DNA of 64,000 nt from Liolophura sinensis. Its lineage: Eukaryota; Mollusca; Polyplacophora; Chitonida; Chitonidae. Each line of letters starts with the position of its first letter. The first letter of the stretch is position 1. Of the stretch, positions 1-12,297 are shown in pieces. A program made the translations under genes and the position numbers. Under the pieces are notes generated by a model. The model saw only the letters and a list, made by a program, of their open reading frames with translations. It was not told the DNA's origin and did not search any database. Location: the NCBI RefSeq assembly GCF_032854445.1, contig NC_088300.1, positions 33,337,608 to 33,401,607 of the forward strand, given 5' to 3'.

Positions 1-392
1 AATGTGCCTTAACTCATATTCAAAGTCTAACGTCTTTGTTGTGACCATTATGTAATGAAGGGTGGCTTGATCAGTATTGTCGAATTCAGCCTTCGTCGAG
101 TTGGCGGTGGCTTTGTGTTTAGATGTAAAAGCCAGTTTTTTAACGACGCCGGCTCGCTTCCCTACGAATTATCGTTTAGTATCATCAAGTAAGTAAGCCG
201 TAATAGAACTTCAGTACTATGGTCAATCGACTTCAACATCAAAATAACATCAGTAAGAACTTCACTTTGGAGTATTGGTAAGTCTATCACGACAGTGGAT
301 AGACAGATCACAAATGTAAATTGGACGCGATTTACTTGATCTAACCACACTGGATTTGACCAACATTTCGATATTTCGTGTACGTTCGTTTG

Positions 393-735
393 ACATCACT
401 GCCATCACTGACAAAATTTATACAGAAATCTTGAAGTACGCCGAGGTCATTGTGGTGATTTTGATGGGACAGGAAGTGATGTCAGAAAACACTGTCCCAG
501 CCTTTGTTGTAATACGTTATACACACGCATTCCCTTTATCTAAGGTAGGCACAATATGATTGTAATAAAAACCTGACAGGATTATATTGATGAATGTAGT
601 AGTTCCGCACTGTTAATAGTTTAGGTACTTCCGCGCGAGGACAGCAGCGATGAGGCTTAGCCTAAACAACCTTGTATTGTGGTGGCAGTGATATAAAGTG
701 AGCGGAGAGAGCAGCACATGCGCTGTAAGGAGTAT
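393..735 (+). mobile_element. MITE family A, copy in RLR1 intron
   Basis: The element has inverted ends around ACATCACTGCCATCAC (393) and GTGGTGGCAGTGATAT (about 680-695), followed by GCGCTGTAAGGAGTATGG to about 735. The internal sequence aligns with the reverse complement of 39870-40233. Small non-autonomous DNA transposon; open frames inside it are not genes. Confidence 0.65.
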
Positions 736-996
736 GGTACAGCCAAATACCGATGTTTTACTCCGGTTCTCCCACCACCAACAACACCCCCCCCCCCCCC
801 CCCACCCCGCCCCACACGCGCACAACCCCAACAACCCACCCCCACACATTTAAGTGACCGCGTTAGTAAAGGAGAAGTATTCTTGAGAAGGGATTTAATC
901 AGTGGTTTTCATAGTTACATGACATAGCGTGGTTTGTGTCAGCATTGTACCTAATAAAAGTGGACTACATTTTAAATGAACATTCTTGCATTTTAG

Positions 997-3900
997 GAGA
1001 AGAAAATGCAGAACAGGAAGCTGAGCTGCAGTTACGGGATTATCAGAAGGAACTTGCTCGGGCAGGACTGGAAGGGAAAAACTGTGTCATTGTTGCACCA
1101 ACCGGAAGTGGGAAGACAATGGTCGCACTGAAAATAATTCAGGTACTTTATGGCTTTAGGCGGTGAACAATACACGCACAATGGACACATGGTCAGATTC
1201 GGTAGCATGAACGTTATGTATGGCCTTGTTACCCGTAAATACAGACAAAGAAGTGTATGACGTAACGCAGAATCTCTTTGAATCTCTTTCTAGCGACCTG
1301 TTTAACAGGTCAACTCTCTAAATTACAGTGTAGCTAGAGATTTAAGTTGTACATGTGCGTGTATATAGGCAACTATCCTTGGTTCCAGTGAGTAGGAAGT
1401 AGGTCAGATAAAGAACCTGGTAAGGTAAGGCGGGGAATCAGCCCCAATGCAGGAAACTGTACACCTCAAGTAGCGAAATTGACTGTAGCTGTGAGTGACA
1501 GCTGTTGAGACACTCGGAAGACTACGTCTTTTTTCAGTTCTGTTATTCTCGTATTTTCCTGTTATATGGCAAGCATACAGCTTATAAAAGCTCCAAACAC
1601 GCACTAAAGCGATGTATAGGTCATAAAATAGAAAAATTGTAGCCTGTCACACTGAAATATCTTTTTTTTGCATTAGACAATGTAGAGTTTTGAAACTCAA
1701 TGCACTACAAATGTAACGTTCTGAAAAATTCTAGGGCACGCAGTTATGCACCAATCAATTAAATAAATATATGACAAATGTAACTTTCAGCCTTATACTT
1801 TCTCTACCTATAACATGTTAGTGTTAACGATAGCTAGTGGACCACATGTGCTCTCAATCAGGTTACACGTATGATGTACGTAATACCATAGCTTATCCAT
1901 TTTAAATAATAATAACGCTTATTTAATGCAAGACGGCCTTTTTTTTTACTCACACAAAAGTATGTTTCGAAAGAAAAAAATATGCCACGAATTAATTTGA
2001 ATGAAACACTGACGTATTTGATCGAAAGTGCATTTTTGGAGGTTATTACTAAGCATCTCTTTGATGGGATTTTGAAATTTGCACTTTCTTATCGTACCTC
2101 CCTGGGGCCGATTCTCTGCCTTAACGTACCAGGTCCTTTAAGATAAATGCATACCGCTTATAAGCAGATGTTGTTTGAAAAGTGCTTGTATGAGTAGGTC
2201 TTGCATTATTTTTGTGATGAGTAAATATTGTCCCTCAAGTACTTTGAACTATAGGTGGTGAACTTTCTACTCCTAACTAGATACTGCAACAGGGTCTGAT
2301 GGACTTTCTACTCCCCTAAGAAGATATTGTCCCAGAATTATAAGTTGTGGCCATACTTAATACAAAGTACTGTATTTTTGATGTGTTGATGCATTGACAT
2401 CAATTTTTGAAAAATATCATTCGTTGTTTATGTAAATGCATTTTTAGTCTGACAACCAAATTGTTGAGAACATTGGCAAAACAGTTACAATTCCTTTGCA
2501 GAAACATTTCTCGAGACAAGACTCAGGAATCCGAAAGGTTGCGTTCTTGGTAAACAATGTGGGACTGGCCAGTCAACAGGCGGCAGCTTGCAAAAAGATC
2601 CTTCCGAGTCTGAGAACCAAACTCATGTGTGGTGGCAACGAGGAGCAACTGAGCCTGAGTATGTTGTTACCAATGGTCGACGTTTTCTTCATGACGGCTC
2701 AGATTCTACTGGACGCTCTGAGAAACAGAAACCAGGAAAATATTTCTCTGTCGCAGTTCACGTTGATCGTGTTCGACGAATGTCATCACACCTTCAAGAA
2801 ACACCCGTTCAACGGCATTATGTTTTCTTACATGGACCAGAAACTCCAGGAGGGTGGGCAAACAAGCCCTCTGCCACAGGTATGAAGACAGTGGAGCGTA
2901 AATTGATTGCTTGATTGAATGAGAGCCTGAATAAATCGGCTGCCCTTCTTCAGGGGCATGATAAAGCTCTTGCCTTATTGCCACGGCGAAACCTCACTGG
3001 TCAAGGGCCTGAGACTTGAAGCAAGCCAGCGCTTTAACCATCTGAGCCAGCGAGGATGTGACAAAATTTAGAATTCTTGTCTTGTGTGCAGTGTGAAGTG
3101 AATGGAGACAATTTTTAAAAAACTTTTTGATAACAGTGTGAGCTTTGTACGTAATTAACGTGTTAACGTACGTATTATCAACATGGACTTTTAGGTGGCT
3201 AGAGAATATTGGAGAATGGGCAAAGGATATTGTACTGTGGACAGAGGATATATTGTACTGTGGACAGAGGATATGGCATGGAGGAGAGAGGATATTGCAT
3301 ATTGAACAGAGGGTATTGCATAGCGGATAGAGAATATTGCATAGTGTGTAGGATATTGCATAGTGGACAGAGGGTATTGCATAGCGGATAGAGAATATTG
3401 CATAGTGGACGGAGTATATTGCATAGCGGATAGAGAATATTGCATAGTGTGTAGGGTATTGCATAGTGGACAGGGGATATTGCATGTTGGATAGACGTTG
3501 TAGTGGACGGACGATATTACATATTGAGTACGAGATATTATTTATTAATTATATCCGCCAGTTTTGTTTGCATATGATTTAATCAGGTACAGGTCAAAGG
3601 TTTGTTTACCCAAATTGGTGCTAACAAAAGTGCGTTAGAAATGTATCGTGGGCCTTCGTAGCTGAGGTGGTCAGCTTGTCAGCCCGGCACAACGACCCTG
3701 GAGTGTCTCAACAATTGGATTGCTGTGAGTTGAAGTCCAGCTCATGTTGACTTCATTTCCGTCCGTACGTGGGAAGCTCTGTCTGTAAATTGACGAGGGT
3801 CGTGTGTTTCCTCCGGGCTGTGCCAGGATTCGTCCCATCATAATGCTGGCCGCCGTCGTATAAGAGAAATATTCTTGAGCACGAAGTGAAACACCAGTCA

Positions 3901-6900
3901 AATAAATAAATTAGAAATGATGCGCATGTACATGTAGCTAGTCATCTGTGGTGGGTTGTCTTGCTCCGACCATTAGAAAGATTTTTGTTATTTGACAGGT
4001 TATTGGTTTGACTGCATCAATGGGAGTCGGTAAGGCCAAAAATACAGAGCAAGCCAAAATGCATATTCAGAAACTTTGTGCGAATCTGGATGCCAGTCAG
4101 ATCTGTACCGTCCAGAAGGCGGTAGGTGAACTTGCGGACTTTGTGCCTGTACCCGATGAAGGTTAGTCGTGCGATACCAGCCACAGAATAAATATTCTAA
4201 ATGAAATACAAACGATATGGTCTTTTGGCACAGATGGCTCATGAAAATAGTTTTGCCATTCTTCGTTATGTATTGGCTTACGCCGTTAACACCATATACC
4301 GGCAGAAGTGAACCACGAGTTGCTCATCACTGGCCCAAAAGCCTATTGAAAATGGGTACCTACGTGGGTATCTTGATGTCCCGAAAAGCCAGAACACATA
4401 GAGGGGAATTCATAGTCCGAACGATATAGACTACCCCCCAATTAACAGAATGAGTGTATTTGAATCCAGCTCGTACTGATTTGGAAGCCACTTTACGTCA
4501 CGAGGTTTGTTATCGATGTGGCAACGCACTGACATTTTTCTGAGATTGGGTTGGCTTGGTTTGTTCCATCCATAAACCCTTCTGACGCGGTCAAAGGGAA
4601 TCAACTTCAATGTAAAACCCCAATTTAGTATATAAATGAGTAAAGAAAATTAGTAATCGTTCATAGATGCTTATAAACCTGTACTTAAATGTTTCCTTCC
4701 CGCAGTGCTAACAATGATCGTACAAAACATCATTCAGGTACGATGTACATTAAAGTAACAACGAAATTTAACAAAAAATGTGGTACATGTGTAAATCATG
4801 AATTTCGCTGAAGTTTAACGCTTAAAGGTGACATAAGATATGTATGTTTATATCGGTAGATATCAAGTCAGTGGAAGGCCGAAGAGAGGACAAGTTTGCC
4901 GATTTTATCCAAAGTTGGATGGATTCCATCGAGAAGAAAATCAAAGCCAAAGGTTCCAGCTCCGCAACCCTGGAAGACCCCCCGCGTGGAAAGCGAGATA
5001 GCCAGGAGTATAAACAATGGATCAGTAAAATCCGGAGAGACGTGGCTGTGGTGTATGATTCGGACATGCGCTACTATTGTATGAGCTGTATCAATTTTGC
5101 TCAGGTAAATGCGGTATTCTAGAATGGACGGGTTGTATTTAGGATATTTGTTTACAATTTAATATAAAAATGTAAAAAGATGTAAAATTAGACGTGAATT
5201 ACCCCCTAATATGCAACGGGCCTTTTAAATTATACCCAAACAACGTGTCAGTTTAAGAATATGTTAAGTGGTTGCTACGGTTAGATGATCAAACTCAAAC
5301 AGGTTCTTGTTCTTTCTTTCTTTGCCCTGATGATGCTTTTTGATAACATTCCTATAACTCCATTGTGGGATCCAGTCCACCCTCAAGGGTGAAGCCTTTC
5401 AGATGCCATGGGACGTGGGTTCATTCCCAGACTCGGACTGAGGATTTTCTAGATTCCCCTGCCGTCATTGTTCTGAAGGATATGGTGGCAATTAGTGGTG
5501 TATAGGGTTCTCTTGTTTGGTATTGCAGGTGACAACTTTCCTTCCACCAGTCTGACATGTCTTACGTGAGACAGTCCGACAGTAATTCGCCAATGATCGC
5601 TGGTTTATTCCTTGTTCTCCTGTTTCCCTCACATATAAAACTGGTCACCCTTGCATAAGCCGAAAGTAATTGAGTATCGCGTTGTACAACGATCAAATAA
5701 AATAAATAAAATATGTTTCGTTTACAGTTTGAGCTGAATTTTTGGTTCAGTTTGCCTATGATCGGATTATGGCATTATAATAGTAGATCTGTAGAGAGAA
5801 ATAGCGACTCGTGTTTAAGTTGAACTCACCACCATTTTCTTGCATTGAATATGTAGTCGATTCCCATGGACTAGCAGTTTGCCCGGAGAACGTCATTGCA
5901 AAGGCAGAGATGAACAAAAAGACTACACAACGCATAGGCCCGATCTACTTTAAATGAGGAGGGTTCACCATTGTATGTCCACGAAACTGTAAAAATGAAA
6001 GGTATTGTAGAGTATATTAGATTTGTGTTGGTGAAATAGGTAAATTAGTCAGTTAGTTTGACAAACCCTTTATGTGCCTTTATGTGATGATGAGTCTGTC
6101 GTCCACAGATGTGCAATGATGCCTTGATGATAAACCAGGACGTACGCACCCGAGATGCCTTGGAATATTTGAAGAATAAGGTTAGCGAAGTGGATTCCAG
6201 CAGGGTCCATGCTGTGGAAAAGGAACTGATTAAGCACTTCAGAGGTTGGTGTTTTTTTTATTCCCCACGATTTCGGGTTAATCTTGACCGAATTACAAAT
6301 TTAACAAACGACGAAAGAGACCGCTTCTGTGGCCTCCTTGAGAGACCTGGTTCAAATCAGGGTCGGGTCAAACCCAGAGACAATAAAATGGTACTTGCTG
6401 CTGCCTCGTTTGGCGCTTAGCACTATGAGTTCAAGGGAAGGAAACAGCACTGCTTGACCCCGTGTCAGTATAATGTGACTGGGTGGGGTGTCAACGTCTG
6501 GTGTTTCCCACATGATACGTCAGTGGCGGCTACAATTCGGCGATATCGACTCCCCTGCCACAAGAAGACACAGTATATGTACACACCTAAATGACTCCTC
6601 GTCGTTATAAGACTGAAACATTGTTGAGCATGATGTCCTAAGCACATATGTACATACATACACGCAAACTTTACTAAAAGGAAATTTTTAATGTACAGTG
6701 TTCATTTATGTGTCCGTCACTCTCTGTCTGCAAATGCGTCAAAGAGTTTTAGGTTATTTCTGATGATATTAGCCCTGTGGACATATTTTATTAAACGTCT
6801 TAAGACTTACATGTAAGCCAAAAATTCACACACAGCTACGATTAAATTGCTTTGATTTAAAAAGTGTAAAATTTGCTCACTATTTCTTTGCTGGAGAACA

Positions 6901-9541
6901 ATGTACTGACTACAGTTTGAGAAATTTTTTATTCTAACTTTCGATTTTTAAGCACTTGCAATTTAGGACATTATTAATAAAAATAATGTCATGAGATAAT
7001 TATGTTCCAATTAAATTTTCACAGATAATCTGGCTTATCTGGATACAGTTAGTTCCTCTCCACTCGCTGACAATCCTAAGCTACGGGAGCTGAAGAAGAT
7101 GATTTTGCTGGCCTACAAGGAGAAAGCTGATTCTCGCGGGATAATCTTCGTGAAAACGCGAGACCTTGTCCAAGCTCTGCACCGCTGGATGATGGAGACG
7201 CCAGACCTAAAGTGGCTCAATCCCCATAAGCTGGTTGGCCAAGCCACCCAAGAAGAAGGAGGTAGAAGGACTTTGTGATATAAAATAATATGCATCATGT
7301 GTCGAATTAAAAAACAAAAACAAAAACGTTATGGACTAAAATCGTATTTAGCAGGAAAAAACGTCATTATGTACTAGTTTATGTCTATGATTGCGTATAA
7401 ATACAGTTAATATATTATGGTTTAATACTTTGACATGCACAGGCTTTCGACTGGGCATGGAGCGGTCCGCACAACTGTATTTTGAAGAAGACACATGTTT
7501 GGACGAAAAGTGGTATTATTACACTAGAGAATCTTATATTTTTTATCGACTTGCCTGTGATTAGACTGGCATTGATCTATGAATCAGTGTATTTTATTTC
7601 AGTACACAAAACCAAGCATAGATAACCTTTTCCAAACTTTACTTCAAGGAATGCGAACAAGTTGTGTATTCTAGCTTTTTTTTATTACCTTACAGGTATG
7701 ACACAAAATCAGCAGCGGGATGTACTAACATACTTTAAAGATGGCCACCACAAGATACTTATAGCTACATCGGTTGCAGAGGAAGGCTTAGACATCCAGA
7801 AGTGCAACCTGGTGATTCGCTATGACTACACCACTAACGAGATCGCCATGGTCCAGGCAAGAGGTACAGTTCCATTTTCACAGTTTCTCTGAAAGAAACC
7901 ATGAAAATATAGAAAATTAATTTCTTTTTCACCATTTGTGGCATAAGAAATATAAGCTGACAGAGTAGAAACTAGAGATGCCCATCTTGGCTTTTGGTTG
8001 CTTCATTGATGGGTGTTTAACGACCTACTCGATAATTTTTCACTCATACGATGGCGATGACCTTTATAACTAGTGGGTATGCTAGTGTCCAAGATAAACT
8101 AAAGAGCTTTGGCACCAACTAAACAATTTTCACACGTGACACGTAAAATCTTGCAACGCCATATAAGACAAGTGTACTGCAACAAACGTAAGACTGGGGA
8201 AACGGCGCCACAGTAAACGACACCATGGTAAACGGCACCACGGTAAACCACACCACGGTGTACCTCACCAACAGTGAGAGAGGAGGAACTGTATAATAAT
8301 GTATAATACCTTTGCCGTAAATGCCAAAAAAAAATGATAGACTTACGTATGCCCTCGTTAGCTTAGCGGTTTAATGGGCTCTTTGAGCGGATGATAGGGA
8401 TTCTGCTAGTATGTCAACAGGCTTCTCTCCCTACTGCTTTGACTGTGGGTTTCAGTCTTTATCCTCCTCCACGTAAAGGAAATGTTTGATTTTTTGAAAT
8501 ACACAAAAAATAATAAGAAAGCCGAAAATGGCCCTCGAGCGATAACGTGGTGACCTTAGGTACTTAGGACCGTTCTACAAAGCGTACGTAACTATATGAC
8601 AGGCTCAACTGTTATGGCAACGCGTCACTTGTAGAGCACGCGCCGCGTCACACAACCGCTCAAGTAAGGTCATCCGACATGTCTAGTGTGTTCATTGTTG
8701 AACTCATGTTTGGGGTGTGTTAGGATCTATATCTTAAACCATTGAATCTGACTCACTCTCACCAGAGTTTGTGGGTTGCTGTAGTTTACCTTTTAGCTTA
8801 GTCCGGTTTCCTTTTTGAAAAAACTTTACTCTAAGCTTCTAGTGTCACGCAATTCTTTTGTTTTGTGTTTCCCATGTAGGTCGTGCTCGCGCGGAAAACA
8901 GCAGGTACATATCCGTGGTAACGGAAGGTAGAGGGATTGCTGAAAAGGAACAACTGAACATGATGCGAGAGGTAATGATGAACAAAGCCATCCGGGAACT
9001 TCAGACAGACATCGCAATAAACCCTGGGCTATTTCTGCAGTGTATTGAGGCACTGCAGAAGGGAAGCAAAATGGAGAGAGATCTAGCTGGCAAAGAGTTT
9101 GGTGGAGCGAGTTTTGTCGAAGGGGATTTTGTGCTAAGATGCCTTACGTGTGACCAGTTCGCCTGTTTCAATTATGATCTCCGTAGATTTGAATCTACAC
9201 ATCACGCGGTGATTTCTGAAGATTTCCCAGCCCATTGCAATGTGTCCCTTCATCCGAAACCCACTCCTTTAAACCACAACCTTTCAAAGACCGGAAAGAT
9301 CTCGTGCAAGAATTGCGGCAGCGACTGGGGAATCATCGCCATTTACCATGATAAGCGGTTATGCGTAATCAAGATCAGTAGTTTTGTCATCGAAGACTTC
9401 CACAAGAATAGAGATATTTGTACAAAGTGGAGAAAGGTCAGGTTCCTAGTGGAAGAGCTTAAACCGTCCGATAATGAAAGGGCCAGCCGAACTAGCCTGG
9501 CCATTGGTCAGAAGCTGGCTTCTTGTGGTACAAGGCGGTGA
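997..9541 (+). CDS. RLR1: RIG-I-like receptor, helicase and CTD exons (5' part outside window)
   Basis: Cytosolic RNA sensor of the RIG-I/MDA5 family: an ATP-driven dsRNA helicase domain plus a CTD that caps RNA ends. Exons seen: 997-1142, 2502-2879, 3999-4161, 4860-5104, 6109-6244, 7025-7261, 7696-7863, 8880-9541 (711 residues). Motifs in order: motif I APTGSGKT, motif II DECH, motif III LTAS, an insertion-domain exon (4860-5104), motif IV IIFVKTR, motif [12 protein letters not shown] and motif VI QARGRARA, which is split by an intron. The CTD has cysteine pairs CLTC and CKNC, then DWGI and a VIKISSF stretch as in RIG-I. The first exon begins in phase 1, so upstream exons must exist. In copy 2 these encode two CARDs, so RLR1 probably also has CARDs left of the window. 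The donor after exon 3999-4161 is GTTAGT where copy 2 has GTAAGT. The reading frame is intact. Confidence 0.9.
3190..3500. repeat. Minisatellite in RLR1 intron
   Basis: Imperfect units of roughly 20-24 bases built on GATATTGCATAGTGGACAGA fill this stretch. The array is open on both strands, so it produces spurious reading frames. Confidence 0.9.
3652..3912 (+). mobile_element. SINE family A in RLR1 intron
   Basis: It starts GGGCCTTCGTAGCTGAGGTG, has a B-box-like GAGTTGAAGTCCAG and ends with an AAATAAATAAA tail. Older than 58561-58808, judging by its many differences from it. Confidence 0.8.
6313..6650 (+). mobile_element. SINE family B in RLR1 intron
   Basis: GTTCAAATCAGGGTCGGGTC, TCAGTATAATGTGACTGGGT and CCCTGCCACAAGAAGACACA match 47764-48125. 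It follows exon 6109-6244. Confidence 0.72.
8200..8275 (+). repeat. Short tandem repeat in last RLR1 intron
   Basis: Units of about 17 bases (ACGGCACCACGGTAAAC). The matching array at about 32147-32230 has one more unit. Confidence 0.75.
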
Positions 9542-10833
9542 GGTGTTTAGGTGACTTGGGTTATTTAGAGAGTGGCCTCCCAGTCCGAAGAAGGATTTCA
9601 TGTTGAGAAAACGTAAAAACGATGTAAACTTTAGATGAAAGAATGTAAAAAGTTATTTGTAAGTAACGTTTGCCGTATTTTTTCTCGATTTTCTTTCAAA
9701 GTGAAAGTCATTTTTGTATTGTGGATATAATTGCGTTTAAAATGTGTTAAACCAAAGTATTTTTATTTTTAATATATTCCTAAATATTATCATAATTCAG
9801 ATTTAACGCATGTTTTTAGATATAAAACAACAAATTTATATTCATATAAATTTATTAGACACGCATCACATCCTCATCTGCAAAAATATTAGGCAAAGAC
9901 GGTGTATATACCAAAAATGTGGCCCAAAACACCCACGGTACATCAGTTGTTTTCAGAAGTCTTTTTCTCTGTAAAGAAAAATTCAGAAAAGTTAAAACCA
10001 TATTTACAAATAACGTTTAATGAAAGGTAATAATTATCTTGCAAATACTTTGATGTACCTCATGTACATGTACTTGGAAAAAAAAAACCCTTGCGCTAAT
10101 AATCGCTTTATAAAGTCAAATGGATTAATAATCCTGCTATGCCTTATATCTATCTATTGTTATTGCTTTTTTTATTCCTAATATGTAGTTCCTAATATAA
10201 ATAATTTCCTAAATTCGAATACATTTTCTTCTAAATGTTTAAGATCAACCTTGTTACCTTTATACATGTAATTTCTGATATCAGTTAATTTACACGAGAA
10301 TATCGCTATCACACGAACCAAATCAAGTGCAGTAATAGTTCCACATACAGGTAGCTTATTAATCTATTATTGTTGATTCTTTTTACGGTCCCCAATGTAC
10401 AAACCTTTTTAAGTTAAAAGTAATTAATTATTAAAGTTCCCAGTGTATGTAATTGTATTTTCGTAACTTTAGCTTATAATATTAACATATGTATAATTTA
10501 TGTATTAATGTATATAATGTTCTTGTACATGTGAATGTTACGACTTGACGTTGTACATGTATCTTTATGATTTTAACTGAAATTTTTTACATGCGATGTA
10601 TAATGTGCACGATGCTTTTCTGTTACTAGCTGGAGAGAAATAGCTATGTATATATATATGGTAGGATATTTGATGGTTTAGAGAGAAATGAATTTCTTGA
10701 TTTGATGAGCAGCTTGTCTTTGTTTCTTGTTTGAAAAAGGAATACACCTTGTGGGTAATAAGGCATACCAGAGTATGCACCAATGTTGTCTTTTTCTGTA
10801 TAGATATTCAAGCAGCGATTGTGACACGGAGTC
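9542..10833. other. 3' flank of RLR1
   Basis: AT-rich sequence that presumably includes the RLR1 3' UTR. It aligns with 33563-35220 but with many indels. I see no further gene. Confidence 0.6.
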
Positions 10834-11835
10834 TGGTCGGAAAGTAATAAAGTAAACAACTAGGCCTACAAAAAAGATTTTTTTCTTAACCCATACTGTA
10901 TTCTCTTGAATACACATGCGTTCGGTACAAACAGAAATAAATAAAATAGCATTAATGATCGTATCACAAATGATCAAACTGATGAAATAAACACTATGTC
11001 AGTGTACTACACAATCTTAATACAAACACATTAACACAAACAACATCGGTAACGTTCGGTAAGTAAAATTACAAACATGTACCGTTTTTTTTTCTCTTAT
11101 ATAGTATAAAAGAATAAGACTACTTATGCCATTCCAACTTGTAAACATGCTAACCCAGGTCTACAGATTTCTCATAAATTCAGTGCAGCATATTTGTCCA
11201 CATTCATCATTCATCAACAAACATCGAATACATCAGCTCATTCATATTCATGAGCGCGGAGTGACGTCATGATCTACAACAGAGATTTCGAAAGCTTTAA
11301 TTTTCCATAGTTATCAAAGAAATAACAAGACCAATGGTCAATCAAACTAACGAGAACTAAAGATATATTGATACGGTACACTTCAGTAGATACTTTCTTT
11401 ACATTTATATCAGATAAATGCCTTATATGAGTGCAGTCTGACTGCGCCCTGTGTTATTGTGTGACCTAATTTGCAAGTGCCTGTCTGGTTACGTCGCGCC
11501 GAAAATTGAGGAAGCAACACTAAATGCACACGTATCAAAGTATCCAAAATCTTTTGTGTCAATTAACAAAAGAAAATGTATGTCACTTGAAGAGTGGATC
11601 TCCGTACTCTGAAAACAAGTTTTACGCAGCGAAACTGGCTCTTCTCACCGCGTTCGTAGCTATCGCTTCGCTATCGTCTGGCTGCTGTGACGTCAGGTTG
11701 CGCGCAGTAACTGGGTGAGTGTGGGGACAGTTTAGTGCTTGGATTATGTCAGGGAGCGACCCTTGCTTGCATCTGACGTACTTTTTTTTACTACACTTTG
11801 ATCTTAGCCAAAAGGGCGAAAAGCGATTCTTAACA
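10834..11835. mobile_element. Solo-LTR-like insertion specific to duplication copy 1
   Basis: Copy 2 reads straight through GAGTC at the matching place (around 35216-35220), while copy 1 has 1002 extra bases between two GAGTC copies (10829-10833 and 11836-11840). The insert starts TGG and ends ACA, so on either strand it has the TG...CA ends of an LTR, with a 5-base target duplication. No coding sequence was found. Near the right end lies a U2 snRNA-like segment. It inserted after the RLR duplication, or was lost cleanly from copy 2. Confidence 0.65.
11789..11827 (-). ncRNA. U2 snRNA 5'-end fragment (pseudogene)
   Basis: The - strand begins ATCGCTTTTCGCCC, then TTTTGGCTAAGATCA and ends GTGTAGTA. 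This matches about the first 38 bases of metazoan U2 snRNA, stem I through the branch-site pairing GUAGUA. There are two substitutions and one extra A. Similarity ends right after GUAGUA, where a run of A begins. It cannot be a working U2 gene because the rest of the RNA is missing. Confidence 0.75.
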
Positions 11836-12209
11836 GAGTCATTTCACAAAGACTCGGAATTTTGACTGCTTTTGATAAAACATTTAATTGTACAATGTTA
11901 AAATGAAAGTTTTTATTAATTACATTTGTCGTTATTTATTTACTTATTTGTTGTTTTACAGAGGCCTCAAAAATGTTTCACATATGATTGAGGTTAACTT
12001 TATGGGCGAAGGAAATCATGTGCCCACAGTAAACCCTATGTCTTTGGCAAGTTTCTGAGGAACGTTTCCTCATGTCTACGTACACCATACTGATGGGAGA
12101 TAATGGTCCGAGATAATAGTCTTTGCGAAAGTTAGAACGTTAGAATGCGCAAACCATCACACAAGCGTAGTCGACGACTATAGTACTGGATTCATATACA
12201 GTGAGTGTT

Positions 12210-12297
12210 GAGGAATCCCTGACTAATGCCGGGTTTGAACCAGCAACTCTTAGAAAGGCTGGCACCTTAACTGCTCGGCCATGGCCCGTTCACTGAA
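12210..12297 (-). mobile_element. tRNA-like SINE head
   Basis: On the - strand it has TGGCCGAGCAGTTAAGGTGC (A-box-like) and GTTGCTGGTTCAAACCCGG (B-box-like), spaced as in a tRNA with a long variable arm. Acceptor pairing is absent, so it is a retroposon head rather than a tRNA gene. A duplicate is at 35578-35650. Confidence 0.45.

Noticed and set aside
613-927. Glycine- or proline-rich open frames on both strands
   Set aside because: They come from a C/G homopolymer inside an intron next to a MITE; the duplicate copy has a different run length.
2994-3485. 163-codon open frame in the minisatellite
   Set aside because: Repeats of GATATTGCATAGTGG are open by chance in several frames on both strands, and the frame is not kept in the duplicate.
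5360-5720. A further SINE in an RLR1 intron (and its duplicate near 29300-29640)
   Set aside because: It has a GGGTTCATTCCCAGACTC box and an AAATAAAATAAA tail, but I found no independent copy in the window to confirm a family.
8340-8480. Another tRNA-like SINE head (CTCGTTAGCTTAGCGG)
   Set aside because: Only an A-box-like stretch is convincing; no B-box or tail could be tied to the other families.
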